Shown here: positions 1 through 8,172 of the stretch, one piece after another
Layout: every line of letters begins with the position of its first letter
Numbering within the stretch: the stretch's first letter is position 1
Assembly (NCBI GenBank): GCA_021803345.1
Contig: JAJZLS010000052.1
Span: forward strand, 1-64,000
Direction of reading: 5' to 3'
From: Actinomycetes bacterium
GTDB lineage: Bacteria; Actinomycetota; Acidimicrobiia; Acidimicrobiales; Acidimicrobiaceae
DNA length: 64,000 nucleotides
Translations under genes and position numbers: made by a program
The notes under the pieces: generated by a model
Told to the model about the DNA's origin: nothing
Seen by the model: the letters and a program-made list of their open reading frames with translations, nothing else
Database searches by the model: none

Positions 1-104
1 CTCAAGGCAATGTTTCAAACCAACAAACCCGGATTCGGCGCCAGTACTGAATCTTCACTCCTCACGGCGAGCCCTCTCAAGGGCTTCTCAGCTGCTGGGT
101 AGAA

Positions 105-592
105 AAGACTACTACTGATCTTGTCCGCAGTTATGACCTTATAGCCATCGAGGATCTGAAGGTCAAGAACATGTCCCGTTCCGCTAAGGGAACTAAGGAA
201 AAACCAGGCAAGAACGTAGCCCAGAAGAGAGGATTTAATAGATCTATACAATCCCAAGCCTGGGCACTATTCAGAAAGAGACTGGAGGACAAGGCAGTTA
301 ATGCCAGTTCTTCTGTACTTGTTGTACCAATAAACCCACAGTTCACTTCCCAAACCTGTCCGCAGTGCGAACGTGCAGCTAAGAAGAACCGTAAGAGCCA
401 AGTGTCTTTAGCTGCATCGTCTGTGGACATACCGCTAATGCAGATATCAACACAGCAAAGAACATTCTTGTCGCAGGGCTGGGTCCCCTTTGGGGGGTCA
501 CAGGACGCAGATGGACACTGCAGCAAAAGCCCATTAGGGCTGAGCACAGCGGCCCAGTGAAGCGTCAACTCTCTGAAGGGCTGGTGGCGTGA
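105..592 (+). pseudogene. tnpB: TnpB (IS200/IS605-type RNA-guided nuclease) remnant, frameshifted
   Basis: The C-terminal half of a TnpB-like protein can be read here. From about 105 the frame gives TTTDLVRSYDLIAIEDLKVK, containing the RuvC-like IEDL segment, then NMSRSAKGT and the first zinc-ribbon pair CPQC (near 357-368). At a short T-run (407-409) the frame breaks: adding one T joins it to FSCIVCGHTANADINTAKN, which holds the second Cys pair and the conserved ADxNxAxN segment, and runs to a TGA at 590-592. The N-terminal half is absent; the bases before about 100 do not read as TnpB. It is therefore truncated and frameshifted, so inactive as it stands. TnpB proteins are RNA-guided nucleases of IS200/IS605 and IS607 elements; that role is family knowledge only. 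Confidence 0.8.
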
Positions 593-612
593 GCTGCTGG
601 TTCTTCAGGAAT

Positions 613-632
613 CCTCTCCCTCTAGGGAGAGG
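613..632. other. IS200/IS605-like right-end hairpin downstream of tnpB
   Basis: CCTCTCCC, loop TCTA, GGGAGAGG forms a perfect 8-bp hairpin 20 bases after the tnpB remnant stop, followed by GGAGGTCAA. A subterminal hairpin in this position is typical of IS200/IS605 right ends, where the transcript also forms the 3' end of the omega RNA. If so, the element boundary lies near 641-642. No matching left end is visible. Confidence 0.5.
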
Positions 633-678
633 GGAGGTCAATTAACTGAGAATGGTGGTCTCAGGCTAGCAAAAAATC

Positions 679-706
679 GTGAGTTCGAGCCTCATCATCA
701 CTGCCA
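679..706 (+). pseudogene. 3' fragment of a tRNA gene (T-arm, acceptor strand, CCA)
   Basis: GTGAG (679-683), loop TTCGAGC (684-690) and CTCAT (691-695) form a canonical T-arm. They are followed by a 7-base acceptor-like strand CATCACT (696-702), a G and an encoded CCA (704-706). I could not fold a convincing D-arm or anticodon arm upstream, and no AGTGATG 5' acceptor partner is placed correctly. Most likely it is the 3' remnant of a tRNA used as an attachment site, or a gene disrupted by the adjacent IS. The parent isoacceptor cannot be named. Confidence 0.45.
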
Positions 707-873
707 GCTAAGAGCAAAAACACTATTCACGCTCGTCTATTTGCGGGATTAGTTCCTTTATCTACCGGCGCACAAATTGCAGCCGCTCGGTGTTCGCCGG
801 TCGAAACAGGGATACTTGAACTGAATTTTTAGGCAATGGCCAATATTCTCACTGCGGCCGAATCAGATTTGGA

Positions 874-1263
874 CTAAAAACTTAGAACTGTGAAGCCTTC
901 TATGGCAAATTTTTCCACTTCAGCTCCAGCAGAAAGAAGTTCGACAGGTCGTTCCTGTAAAGAAGTTTCAACACCGTATGAGATTGCAAGGTTAGAGCAT
1001 GCAGCTACACTAATTTCAAGTTTCGCTAAGTCTTCAATCTGCTGATCAATACGACCGTCAGCTGCAAGTTTTATCCCAGGTCCGAAAAATAGAACTCTAA
1101 CATCGGATCCACGGCCCTCTTTCATTCTTGCAGCCATAATCAAGCCAGGTATAACCCGATTTGGATCGTCGGAAAGTATCAAAAACGCAACTTTAGCCTG
1201 GTTCATCGCGACCCTTCTCTGACGTAACTCATGGGCAATCTTACTTGGGTTCGTATTAGGCAA
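874..1263 (-). CDS. DsrE/DsrF-like small protein
   Basis: A 129-residue soluble protein. A beta-alpha start with KVAFLILSDDPNRVIPGLIMA and a following strand DVRVLFFGPGIKLAA match the DsrE-like fold, in which small proteins bind or relay sulfur or adopt related roles. A helix-rich middle leads to ISVAACSNLAISYGV with one Cys (about residue 89), the position where DsrE-like proteins often carry a conserved Cys, and to a closing strand. It is monocistronic and leftward, between a decayed IS and a non-coding stretch, with no sulfur-oxidation genes beside it. The family call rests on fold pattern only; no substrate can be assigned. The ATG at 1263 is the natural start, as the DsrE-like core begins soon after it. 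Confidence 0.55.
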   Translation of the reverse strand: MPNTNPSKIAHELRQRRVAMNQAKVAFLILSDDPNRVIPGLIMAARMKEGRGSDVRVLFFGPGIKLAADGRIDQQIEDLAKLEISVAACSNLAISYGVETSLQERPVELLSAGAEVEKFAIEGFTVLSF

Positions 1264-1944
1264 AGCCTTAAGGATTTTAAACTTCCAATAGAAATTCGGT
1301 AATTCACCAAGAGACTTTGTCTGCTGGTTGGGTTAATTTGATTCCGATGTCTGGAATTTCAGTCCTGGAGTGTGGAGGCAGTTGACATCCTGCTTCAGTC
1401 ATTCGTCTGATCAGGACGATTAGCCATGGTCGATAAGGACTCGTTGTTCACTCCAACTTTTCATGTGTTGAACTTAGCCCCAGCTCAGAACCCACTCTAT
1501 AACAATTACCACTAGGTTACGTATCTTGAGCTGGTGAAATCTGCACGGGAGTACAGCTGCAGTAGGACTCAAGGCGTTTAGGACGTTGACCAAGCGCCGA
1601 TGGCTTGACAGGTTCCGCCGCACCGCTCTAGTTTTTGTGTATGAAATACACAGGCTGCCGGGAAGTGGGAATAGCCGATGGTGGCGTTATCGTTTGTACA
1701 AACAGGGAGAGTGGCACAAGGTTCTATCATTCATGGCCCCTCAGCGCCTTCACGAGGATGGTAACAAATGCTTCAGGATCAAGCTGCATCTTGAGGATCC
1801 CTGCATGACGAATGAAAGTCAGTACGTGATTGGAGGAAGTATATCTTACTTCCGGGCTGCAGGATGCTTCCGGGTTCTGGACGAAAACGTTAACCAGCAG
1901 TTTTGGCTTAGTAATGGCGCCCGGTCACGTCACAACATCGACCT
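1264..1944. other. Stretch without a supported gene
   Basis: An open frame at 1586-1948 (120 codons, Arg/Trp-rich) has no family I recognise, no clear ribosome-binding site and reads like spurious coding. The remainder is broken in all frames. Together with the IS remnant this suggests decayed accessory DNA. Confidence 0.5.
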
Positions 1945-2541
1945 ATGATAGAACTTCCAGAGCTACTCCTTGAAGATGCCGCCGAGTGGCGTGCATGGTT
2001 AGAGCGCCATCATGCTGACCACCCTGGAGTTTGGCTGGTATTGCACAAGAAGGGTGGACAGACCACGAAGTTGACCTATGCTCATGCGCTTGACGAGGCA
2101 TTGTGTTTCGGGTGGATTGACGGTCAAATTGCACGGCGTGATGACGACATCTATCGTCAACGCTTTACTCCACGCCGACCCACCAGTCCCTGGTCAGCTA
2201 GGAATGTCGAGCATTTAGCCCGCCTAACCCGGCAAGGACGGATGCAACCAGCCGGAATCGTGGCAGTTAACGCCACCAAGGCTCATGGAAGGTGGCAATC
2301 GGCATATAGCGGGCAGGCTAACATGCAGATTCCGGACGATTTAGCTCAGGCACTAAAGGCTAACCCTGTAGCAGCGGAGATGTTTGACCAATTGGACTCG
2401 GCTAACCGTTATGCTATCCTCTGGCGCCTCAATACAGTTAAGCGCCCGACGACTCGGGACCGCAAGCTGGCCGAGTACGTAGACATGCTCACCCGCGGTG
2501 AGGCTCTGCATCGCCGCAGGCCCCGAAAGGACCTTCAGTGA
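1945..2541 (+). CDS. YdeI/OmpD-associated (OmdA) family protein
   Basis: A 198-residue protein with the hallmarks of the YdeI/OmdA family (sometimes called bacteriocin-protection proteins). There is an N-terminal AEWRAWLERHHADHPGVWLV segment, then the family signature YAHALDEALCFGWIDGQ (about residues 45-61), RFTPRRPTSPWSARN (about 73-87), and a C-terminal helical OmdA half with LKANPVAAEMFDQLDSANRY. No transmembrane segment or signal peptide is seen, so a cytosolic location is likely. Biochemical function is not established for the family. It stands alone among non-coding DNA, and its third codon positions look more GC-rich than the neighbouring kdp genes, which hints at separate acquisition. 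The start ATG lies at the expected N-terminus, without a strong Shine-Dalgarno sequence. Confidence 0.75.
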   Translation: MIELPELLLEDAAEWRAWLERHHADHPGVWLVLHKKGGQTTKLTYAHALDEALCFGWIDGQIARRDDDIYRQRFTPRRPTSPWSARNVEHLARLTRQGRMQPAGIVAVNATKAHGRWQSAYSGQANMQIPDDLAQALKANPVAAEMFDQLDSANRYAILWRLNTVKRPTTRDRKLAEYVDMLTRGEALHRRRPRKDLQ

Positions 2542-3076
2542 CTAATCCCGTTCTGTTTAATACAAAACTACTGGAGTCTCATACCACAGGCGTGAAGGTG
2601 CAGCAGTTCATGAACGACCATTAAGCCCGATTGTGCTGTCATTCGAAATGCCGACGGACACGAAATATTCCCGATGTAGAAATAAAAAATTTCCTGGAGT
2701 ATGGCCTGGATGAATATTTCCTCGCGAATTAACGGAATAGTTTTCGCGAGTTGAAATTATGATTCGCGGGAATTGAGGAATACTCACGAAGTTAATGAAC
2801 CGTATAGAACCTCAGGTTGGAGGTGTCGAGGGTGCCCGAGTCGTGCTCATTGTGGAACGGCTCGTCGTATTGGAGTCACACACACTTAACCACGAACATA
2901 CAGAGTTTGTCCTGCTGTAATAGAAATAATTTTCGAATCTTTAACCACAATTCATGATTGATCTAGAACACTTTAACGAGCTCTAAAGCTTTGATATTAT
3001 CTTCGGAAATATTAGTTTTAGTAAACGGGAAGCTTTTGACTGGTTTCAATAAAGCCGGTCTCGCAGACGGTGGCTG
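2542..3076. other. AT-rich intergenic stretch downstream of kdpD
   Basis: No open frame of note on either strand. It contains one composite inverted repeat (2716-2757) and several further TTCGCG-like words around 2762-2770. It lies at the 3' side of both flanking genes (convergent), so it may hold their terminators, but no classic hairpin plus T-run was found. Confidence 0.4.
2716..2757. repeat. Composite inverted repeat / hairpin
   Basis: ATTTC-CT-CGCGAA (2716-2728) faces TTCGCG-AGTT-GAAAT (2743-2757). The inner arms CTCGCGAA/TTCGCGAG are exact over 8 bp with a 14-base loop, and the outer arms add 5 bp beyond an internal bulge. It sits between convergent genes, so a terminator or protein-binding site is possible; no T-run follows. 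Confidence 0.4.
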
Positions 3077-5692
3077 CTAATCGCTGTCATGGACCAAAGA
3101 CGACATATCTGCGACTTGTAGACGTATGATCATTGTTGCTCCGCCTCCAGGTGTGTCATCGACAGTCAATTCACCCCCCATGGCTTCAATAAAACCTTTC
3201 GCCACCGCTAACCCGAGACCTACGCCGTTTCCACTGTTTTGGTCACCCAGTCTCTGAAACGGCATAAAGATGCGGTCTCTATCGCTGAGAGCTATACCCG
3301 GTCCTTGATCAATCACTCTCAATTCCACATAGCTATCAGGTTGGAGACCGGCTATTACGCGTACCGGGGTTTCCTCATTCGATGCAGAGCGAGCATTAGT
3401 CAACAGATTTGCCAGTGCTCGCTCCAAAAGTGCTGGGTCTGCGTGGACTGGAGGCAACGTTTCAGGCACTTCAATTTCAAGTAGCTGGTCGCTGGTTGGC
3501 AGGGAGATGAGGGCAGCAGAAACAATCTCATCGAGTCCAACCGAACGAGGCCGCACAATAAGGGCCCCGGTCTGAATCCTACTCATATCTAGCAAGTTTG
3601 CAACCAAGGAGTTGAGCCTGTCAGCTTCGCCGTCTATCGTTTCAAGTAAAGTGCGGACTACTGTTTCGTCCCATGCTACATCGTCCGGGAGAAGGCTTGT
3701 GACTGCTGCTTTGATGGAAGCCAGCGGGGTACGCAGATCGTGACTGACGGCGGCAAGGAGAGCTGTGCGCAGATCGTTGGCCTTAGCTAAATTAGCAGCT
3801 TCTGCTGCTTGATCTTGTAACTGTCGGTTGGCTATGGCTACGGCAATCTGGTTTACGAAGATATTGAGCGTCTCTCTATCCTCGGCTCTAAGCCGGGCAG
3901 AGTCCAGCACCAGTAGCCGATCGGGGCTTATTGACATGCTTAGGGTTGCTTCTTGCGGTGAGGACGGAGGATTTGGACCAGACGCCACTTCAGTTATCCA
4001 ACCTTGGTCGGTTGAAAGTAGGACAGCCGCCCCATCTATTAAGAATGTGCTGCATATCTCCTCTACAAGTTGGGGCAAGGGATCAGGCAAATCCAAAAGT
4101 GCGCTTGAAGTTCGAGCTAGTGAGGCTGCCTGGGACCGAACACGGTGAGCATCAAATGAGCGACGGGCGACGAGGTCCACCTGGATGCTGACGACACCTG
4201 CTATTACGAGGAAGACAGCGAGGGCCACGATATCTCTAGGATCTGCGATGGTAAGGGTATGAATTGGCGGGCTAAAGTACCAGTTCAACAGCAGGAATCC
4301 GCCGATTGCGCCCACTGCCCCTGAGCCTAATCCACCTATGGCAGCTCCAGCAATGACCGGAAGCAGATAGATGAGCGATACTGTACCGAGAGGTAAGTCG
4401 CCCCGGATAATCGCCAACCCCACTGTGACCAAGGGAAGGGTAAGTGCCACTACCAGAAGTCCAACTAACTGTCGGCGCCTACTGATGACGCCTGAATCAA
4501 TTCCTTGCCGTACGAATCTCAGCCATTTTGGGTGCCACTTCTTTTCTTTCAGTTGACGGCTTGGTTGTTTTGATGGTTTTGGGTTCAACCTGGCTGGCGG
4601 AGAAATGACATGTACATCGAGGGTTTCACCAGATTTAGCGATCACCGAGTTGATAACTGAGCCAGCACTTAGTCGAGTCCATTTCGAGCGATGGCTTGTT
4701 CCCAGAACGATTTGGGTGGAATGCTCCGCTCGGGCTACTTGTATCAGAGCTTCTGCAACATCTGAACCTAGAACTTCACGATAGATTCCGCCCAGCTCCA
4801 GAACCAGAGAGCGTTGGCGTTCAAGATCGGCAGGTTTGGACCTACGCATTCCGTCATCTGACCGCACGTGGACAGCGGTTAAATCACCTTTTGCTCGTCG
4901 TGCCATGCGGGCAGCGCGCCTGATGAGATGTTCGCCATTTGGCGCACCGGTCAGCGCAACAAGGACCCTCTCTCGGGTTTCCCAAGGGCGGTCTATACCA
5001 TGACGCTGGCGGTACTCCTGAATTCGTGAGTCTACGTCATCGGCAACCCACAATAATGCCAGTTCACGCAGCGCTGCTAGGTTTCCTGCGCGGAAGTAGT
5101 TGGCAAGAGCGATGTCCACGCGGTCTGGAGGATAAATATGGCCATGAGCCATTCGCCGTCGGATGGCTTCTGGCGTCATATCAACTAGTTCTACTTGCTC
5201 GGAGGCCCGCACGAATGCGTCGGGAACCGTCTCTCGCTGTGGGACGCCAGTGATAGTGGCCACGACATCATTCAAGGACTCGAGATGCTGAATGTTTAGG
5301 GTGGAAATCACGGTAATGCCAGCATCGAGCAATTCCTCGACATCCTGCCATCTTTTGTTATTTCGGCTACCGGGTACGTTAGTATGTGCCAGTTCATCAA
5401 TAAGGACCACTGATGGCCGTCTTAGAAGAATGGCTTCAAGGTCCATCTCAAGAAGTGTCTGATTCCGATAGACGAGAACGGCTGGCGGAACTACTTCCAG
5501 GTCTCTCAGTTGTTTCGACGTCTCACTGCGACCATGCGTCTCAACCCAACCAACCACAACGTCGGTGCCACGATGCTTGCGGCGCCAACCTTCGTTTAGC
5601 ATCGCGTATGTTTTCCCTACGCCGGGAGCCGCTCCTAGGTACACTCGCAGTGACCCTCGTGCCATGGACGCCATTCTATCTTGGCGTCTCAT
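3077..5692 (-). CDS. kdpD: KdpD sensor histidine kinase
   Basis: An 871-residue osmosensitive/K+-sensing kinase of full family length. Domains in order: KdpD N-domain with Walker A GAAPGVGKT (about 21-29) and DELAHTNVPGS (about 98-108); a universal-stress-protein-like domain (about 235-365) ending near IVLGTSHRSKWTRLSAGS; the four-helix membrane block (about 405-505); a GAF-like region; HisKA with the phospho-accepting His in AAVSHDLRTPL (about 650); and the ATPase domain with DQGPGIALSDRDR and GVGLGLAVAKG. It is expected to phosphorylate KdpE when K+ is limiting. It is transcribed divergently from the transporter genes, so it shares the 5693-5862 intergenic region with them, and is separated from kdpE by the whole operon. 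Other in-frame ATGs lie 7 and 10 codons inside; the longest start is kept although its Shine-Dalgarno is weak. Confidence 0.97.
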   Translation of the reverse strand: MRRQDRMASMARGSLRVYLGAAPGVGKTYAMLNEGWRRKHRGTDVVVGWVETHGRSETSKQLRDLEVVPPAVLVYRNQTLLEMDLEAILLRRPSVVLIDELAHTNVPGSRNNKRWQDVEELLDAGITVISTLNIQHLESLNDVVATITGVPQRETVPDAFVRASEQVELVDMTPEAIRRRMAHGHIYPPDRVDIALANYFRAGNLAALRELALLWVADDVDSRIQEYRQRHGIDRPWETRERVLVALTGAPNGEHLIRRAARMARRAKGDLTAVHVRSDDGMRRSKPADLERQRSLVLELGGIYREVLGSDVAEALIQVARAEHSTQIVLGTSHRSKWTRLSAGSVINSVIAKSGETLDVHVISPPARLNPKPSKQPSRQLKEKKWHPKWLRFVRQGIDSGVISRRRQLVGLLVVALTLPLVTVGLAIIRGDLPLGTVSLIYLLPVIAGAAIGGLGSGAVGAIGGFLLLNWYFSPPIHTLTIADPRDIVALAVFLVIAGVVSIQVDLVARRSFDAHRVRSQAASLARTSSALLDLPDPLPQLVEEICSTFLIDGAAVLLSTDQGWITEVASGPNPPSSPQEATLSMSISPDRLLVLDSARLRAEDRETLNIFVNQIAVAIANRQLQDQAAEAANLAKANDLRTALLAAVSHDLRTPLASIKAAVTSLLPDDVAWDETVVRTLLETIDGEADRLNSLVANLLDMSRIQTGALIVRPRSVGLDEIVSAALISLPTSDQLLEIEVPETLPPVHADPALLERALANLLTNARSASNEETPVRVIAGLQPDSYVELRVIDQGPGIALSDRDRIFMPFQRLGDQNSGNGVGLGLAVAKGFIEAMGGELTVDDTPGGGATMIIRLQVADMSSLVHDSD

Positions 5693-5862
5693 AAACGTTG
5701 CGTTAATATCCAGGCCATTGCCGTTAATAACTCATAAAAACACTTTTTGAGGTCAATTTGTCGGGTTAGAGTTCTCGCTTGTAGTCGTACATAGTAGGCG
5801 GACTCTTCTTGATCGATGAGGGTGAAAATCAAAGAGCCTTAGGCCGCAATAAGGAGTTGACT

Positions 5863-6411
5863 ATGCCAAACGAGCATGGAGATTTTGAGGATTCTGAAGT
5901 GAGCGGGGTAATGAGGCCTGAGTTAGCGAAGTCTCCCCAAACTACCTGGGATGACATTGGTGGCAATTGTTCCTCAGATACCGGATATTTACATCAGGTG
6001 AAAATCAGTGGGACTAATGGGCTGTCTACTGCGGATGAATCGGAGATTCCTCAGGAGGAGGGTGATTTGCAACCCCGTGGTTATTTTGGATCGGCAATAC
6101 CTGTAAAAGATATAGTTCCACGTCATCCGTGTGTTCTCCGGGGGCGGGTTAGGAGGACTATTTTAGTTAGAGATCTCAATGGTCCATCTTTCGAGTGTTT
6201 GCTTGATGACGAAACCGGCTCGGTGGTACTGGTATTTCTTGGTCGTTCGTTCGTTCCAGGGTTGTTCGCCGGTGCAACACTTCAGGTTCAGGGAACTCCA
6301 GGGACTTTGGGGAACCGCATAGCTATAATCAACCCGCTTTATGAGTTTCTCTCCGAAACTGTTGATGCTGAGGGACGCACCCAACTGCAAAAGGTAAGGA
6401 GTTCAAAGTGA
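5863..6411 (+). CDS. OB-fold nucleic-acid-binding-type protein at head of kdp operon
   Basis: A 182-residue protein with a low-complexity acidic N-terminal half (about 80 residues) and a C-terminal OB-fold (about 95-170): LRGRVRRTILVRD, FECLLDDETGSVVLVFLGR, FAGATLQVQGTPGTLGNRIAIINPLYEFL. This resembles small actinobacterial OB-fold proteins, which elsewhere (as I recall) lie next to trkA/ceo potassium genes. Here it is the first gene of the kdp operon and its TGA overlaps the kdpA GTG by 4 bases, implying translational coupling. An upstream in-frame ATG exists at 5809, but the ATG at 5863 has AAGGAG seven bases before it and is preferred. A role in regulating K+ uptake is inferred from position only. 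Confidence 0.7.
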   Translation: MPNEHGDFEDSEVSGVMRPELAKSPQTTWDDIGGNCSSDTGYLHQVKISGTNGLSTADESEIPQEEGDLQPRGYFGSAIPVKDIVPRHPCVLRGRVRRTILVRDLNGPSFECLLDDETGSVVLVFLGRSFVPGLFAGATLQVQGTPGTLGNRIAIINPLYEFLSETVDAEGRTQLQKVRSSK

Positions 6412-8126
6412 CCTGGCAAGGTATACTTCAGATCTTTGTCCTTCTCGCCGTTGTGACGGTCGTCGGTTTTTATCTGAGCAAGTACATGTACAACACTCTC
6501 GAGGGTGGCCGCACCTTTATGGACCGCATCCTCGTGCCGTGCGAGCGGGGTGTTTACCGCATTTGCGGAATTGATCCCACAGTGGAGATGCGCTGGACCC
6601 GCTATGTGTTTGTGCTGCTGGCGGTCAATGTGGTCGGGTTCATTGTCCTAATGGTGCTCCTTGCTTTGCAACCGGTGTTGACAATCTTTAACCCGGCACA
6701 TATGAAGCAGGTCCCTTTCTGGGTCAACCTGAACACCTCTATCAGTTTCATGACCAACACAAACTGGCAGAACTATGGAGGAGAGACCACTCTCAGTTAC
6801 CTTTCCCAGATGTGGCTTACAGTGCAGCAGTTCTTGTCACCGGTGACAGGAATTTGCCTTTTCCTGGCTGTTGTCCGCGGATTTTCAAGGCACAATGCAA
6901 ATACTATCGGTAATTTTTGGCGAGATTTCGTACGGACCCTGTTGTGGGTGGCTATCCCGATTGCCCTGATAGGAGCGATCGTGCTACTAGCGCTTGGAAG
7001 CCCACAGAACCTCCATGCCTACACTGTTGTACACACTCTCCAAGGTCGCAAGCAGGTGATCGCACAAGGACCGGTCGCTTCGATGACGTCGATCATGCAG
7101 CTTGGTGACAACGGCGGCGGGTTTTTCAATATGAATTCAGCCCAGCCTTTTGCGGGACCGAATGCGGCCTCCATCTTTTTCCAATTGATCCTGGGTTTCA
7201 GTGTGCCAGTGGCTTGTATTTTCCTGTTCGGAAAGATGGTAAAGAGCCTTCGTCAAGCCCGACCTATCTTTGCTTCTATGGCCATCTTGTTTGTGATAGG
7301 CGCTCTGGTCATGTATCACTTTGAGGCTGCAGGAAACCCTGCCTTGGCTGCACACGGGATTCACTTGGCATCCAGCCACAACCTTGAAGGCAAGGACAGT
7401 CGGTTTGGGACCGCAACAAGTACGCTTTTCAATAACTCGACAACTGCAGTTTCTTGGGGATCGGTTATTGCTTCTAACGATAGCATGACCCCCATTGGAG
7501 GAATGATTCCGCTCTTTAACATGATGACCGGTGAGGTAATCTTCGGCTCTTGGGGAGTGGGAATGATAGGCATGATTGCTTATGCGGTGCTCGCCCTATT
7601 CCTGGCGGGATTGATGGTGGGGAGAACGCCGGAGTATCTGGGCAAGAAGATTGAGTCATTTGAGGTGAAAATGGCGGTCCTCTCAATGGTCGTGCCCAGT
7701 CTTGTTATTTTAGTGTTAGCAGCATTTTCGGTGGTGCTAAAGGCCGGCGTCTCGGGAATATTCAATCCTGGCCCGCATGGATTATCTGAAGTACTTTACG
7801 CATTCGCATCTGGAGTAGGTAACAACGGCTCAGCCTTTGGCGGTCTTAATGCAGCAACCCCTTGGTATTCGGCAACGGTTGGGCTGGCGATGCTACTGGG
7901 TCGCTTCCCTATGTACATTCCGCTTGTCGCTATGGGTGCCTCACTGGCGAAAAAGCAGCGTATTCCTGTGAGTGCTGGAACTTTTCCAACCCATGGCCCC
8001 CTGTTTACAGTATTGCTGACAGGAACTGTTGTTATCGTGGGTGCTCTGATTTTCTTCCCTGCGCTTGCACTCGGTCCACTTGCCGAGCAGTTCGCAGCTC
8101 ACGCCGGAAAGCTATTTGGAGGGTGA
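6408..8126 (+). CDS. kdpA: Potassium-transporting ATPase subunit A (KdpA)
   Basis: A 572-residue polytopic membrane protein forming the K+-selective channel-like subunit of KdpFABC. All four filter-type repeats are visible: TNTNWQNYGGE, GDNGGGFFNMNSAQPFAGP, NNSTTAVSWGS and GVGNNGSAFGGLNAAT. The N-terminus begins WQGILQIFVLLAVV and continues to YLSKYMYNTLEGGRTFMDRI, the usual KdpA opening. The start is GTG with AAGGAG nearby, overlapping the upstream OB-fold gene. Unlike the common order, no kdpF precedes it. The length matches the family (about 560-600). Confidence 0.98.
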   Translation: MTWQGILQIFVLLAVVTVVGFYLSKYMYNTLEGGRTFMDRILVPCERGVYRICGIDPTVEMRWTRYVFVLLAVNVVGFIVLMVLLALQPVLTIFNPAHMKQVPFWVNLNTSISFMTNTNWQNYGGETTLSYLSQMWLTVQQFLSPVTGICLFLAVVRGFSRHNANTIGNFWRDFVRTLLWVAIPIALIGAIVLLALGSPQNLHAYTVVHTLQGRKQVIAQGPVASMTSIMQLGDNGGGFFNMNSAQPFAGPNAASIFFQLILGFSVPVACIFLFGKMVKSLRQARPIFASMAILFVIGALVMYHFEAAGNPALAAHGIHLASSHNLEGKDSRFGTATSTLFNNSTTAVSWGSVIASNDSMTPIGGMIPLFNMMTGEVIFGSWGVGMIGMIAYAVLALFLAGLMVGRTPEYLGKKIESFEVKMAVLSMVVPSLVILVLAAFSVVLKAGVSGIFNPGPHGLSEVLYAFASGVGNNGSAFGGLNAATPWYSATVGLAMLLGRFPMYIPLVAMGASLAKKQRIPVSAGTFPTHGPLFTVLLTGTVVIVGALIFFPALALGPLAEQFAAHAGKLFGG

Positions 8127-8172
8127 GCCTGATGATGCACATAGATATTTGGGTTTTACGGAGGTATAGCAA

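Noticed and set aside
1586..1948. 120-codon open frame upstream of the YdeI-like gene
   Set aside because: No recognisable domain, no ribosome site, composition typical of chance frames.
5693..5862. Possible c-di-AMP (ydaO-type) riboswitch before the kdp operon
   Set aside because: Such riboswitches often precede K+ genes, but the conserved core words are not present and the region is too short once kdpD promoter space is allowed for.
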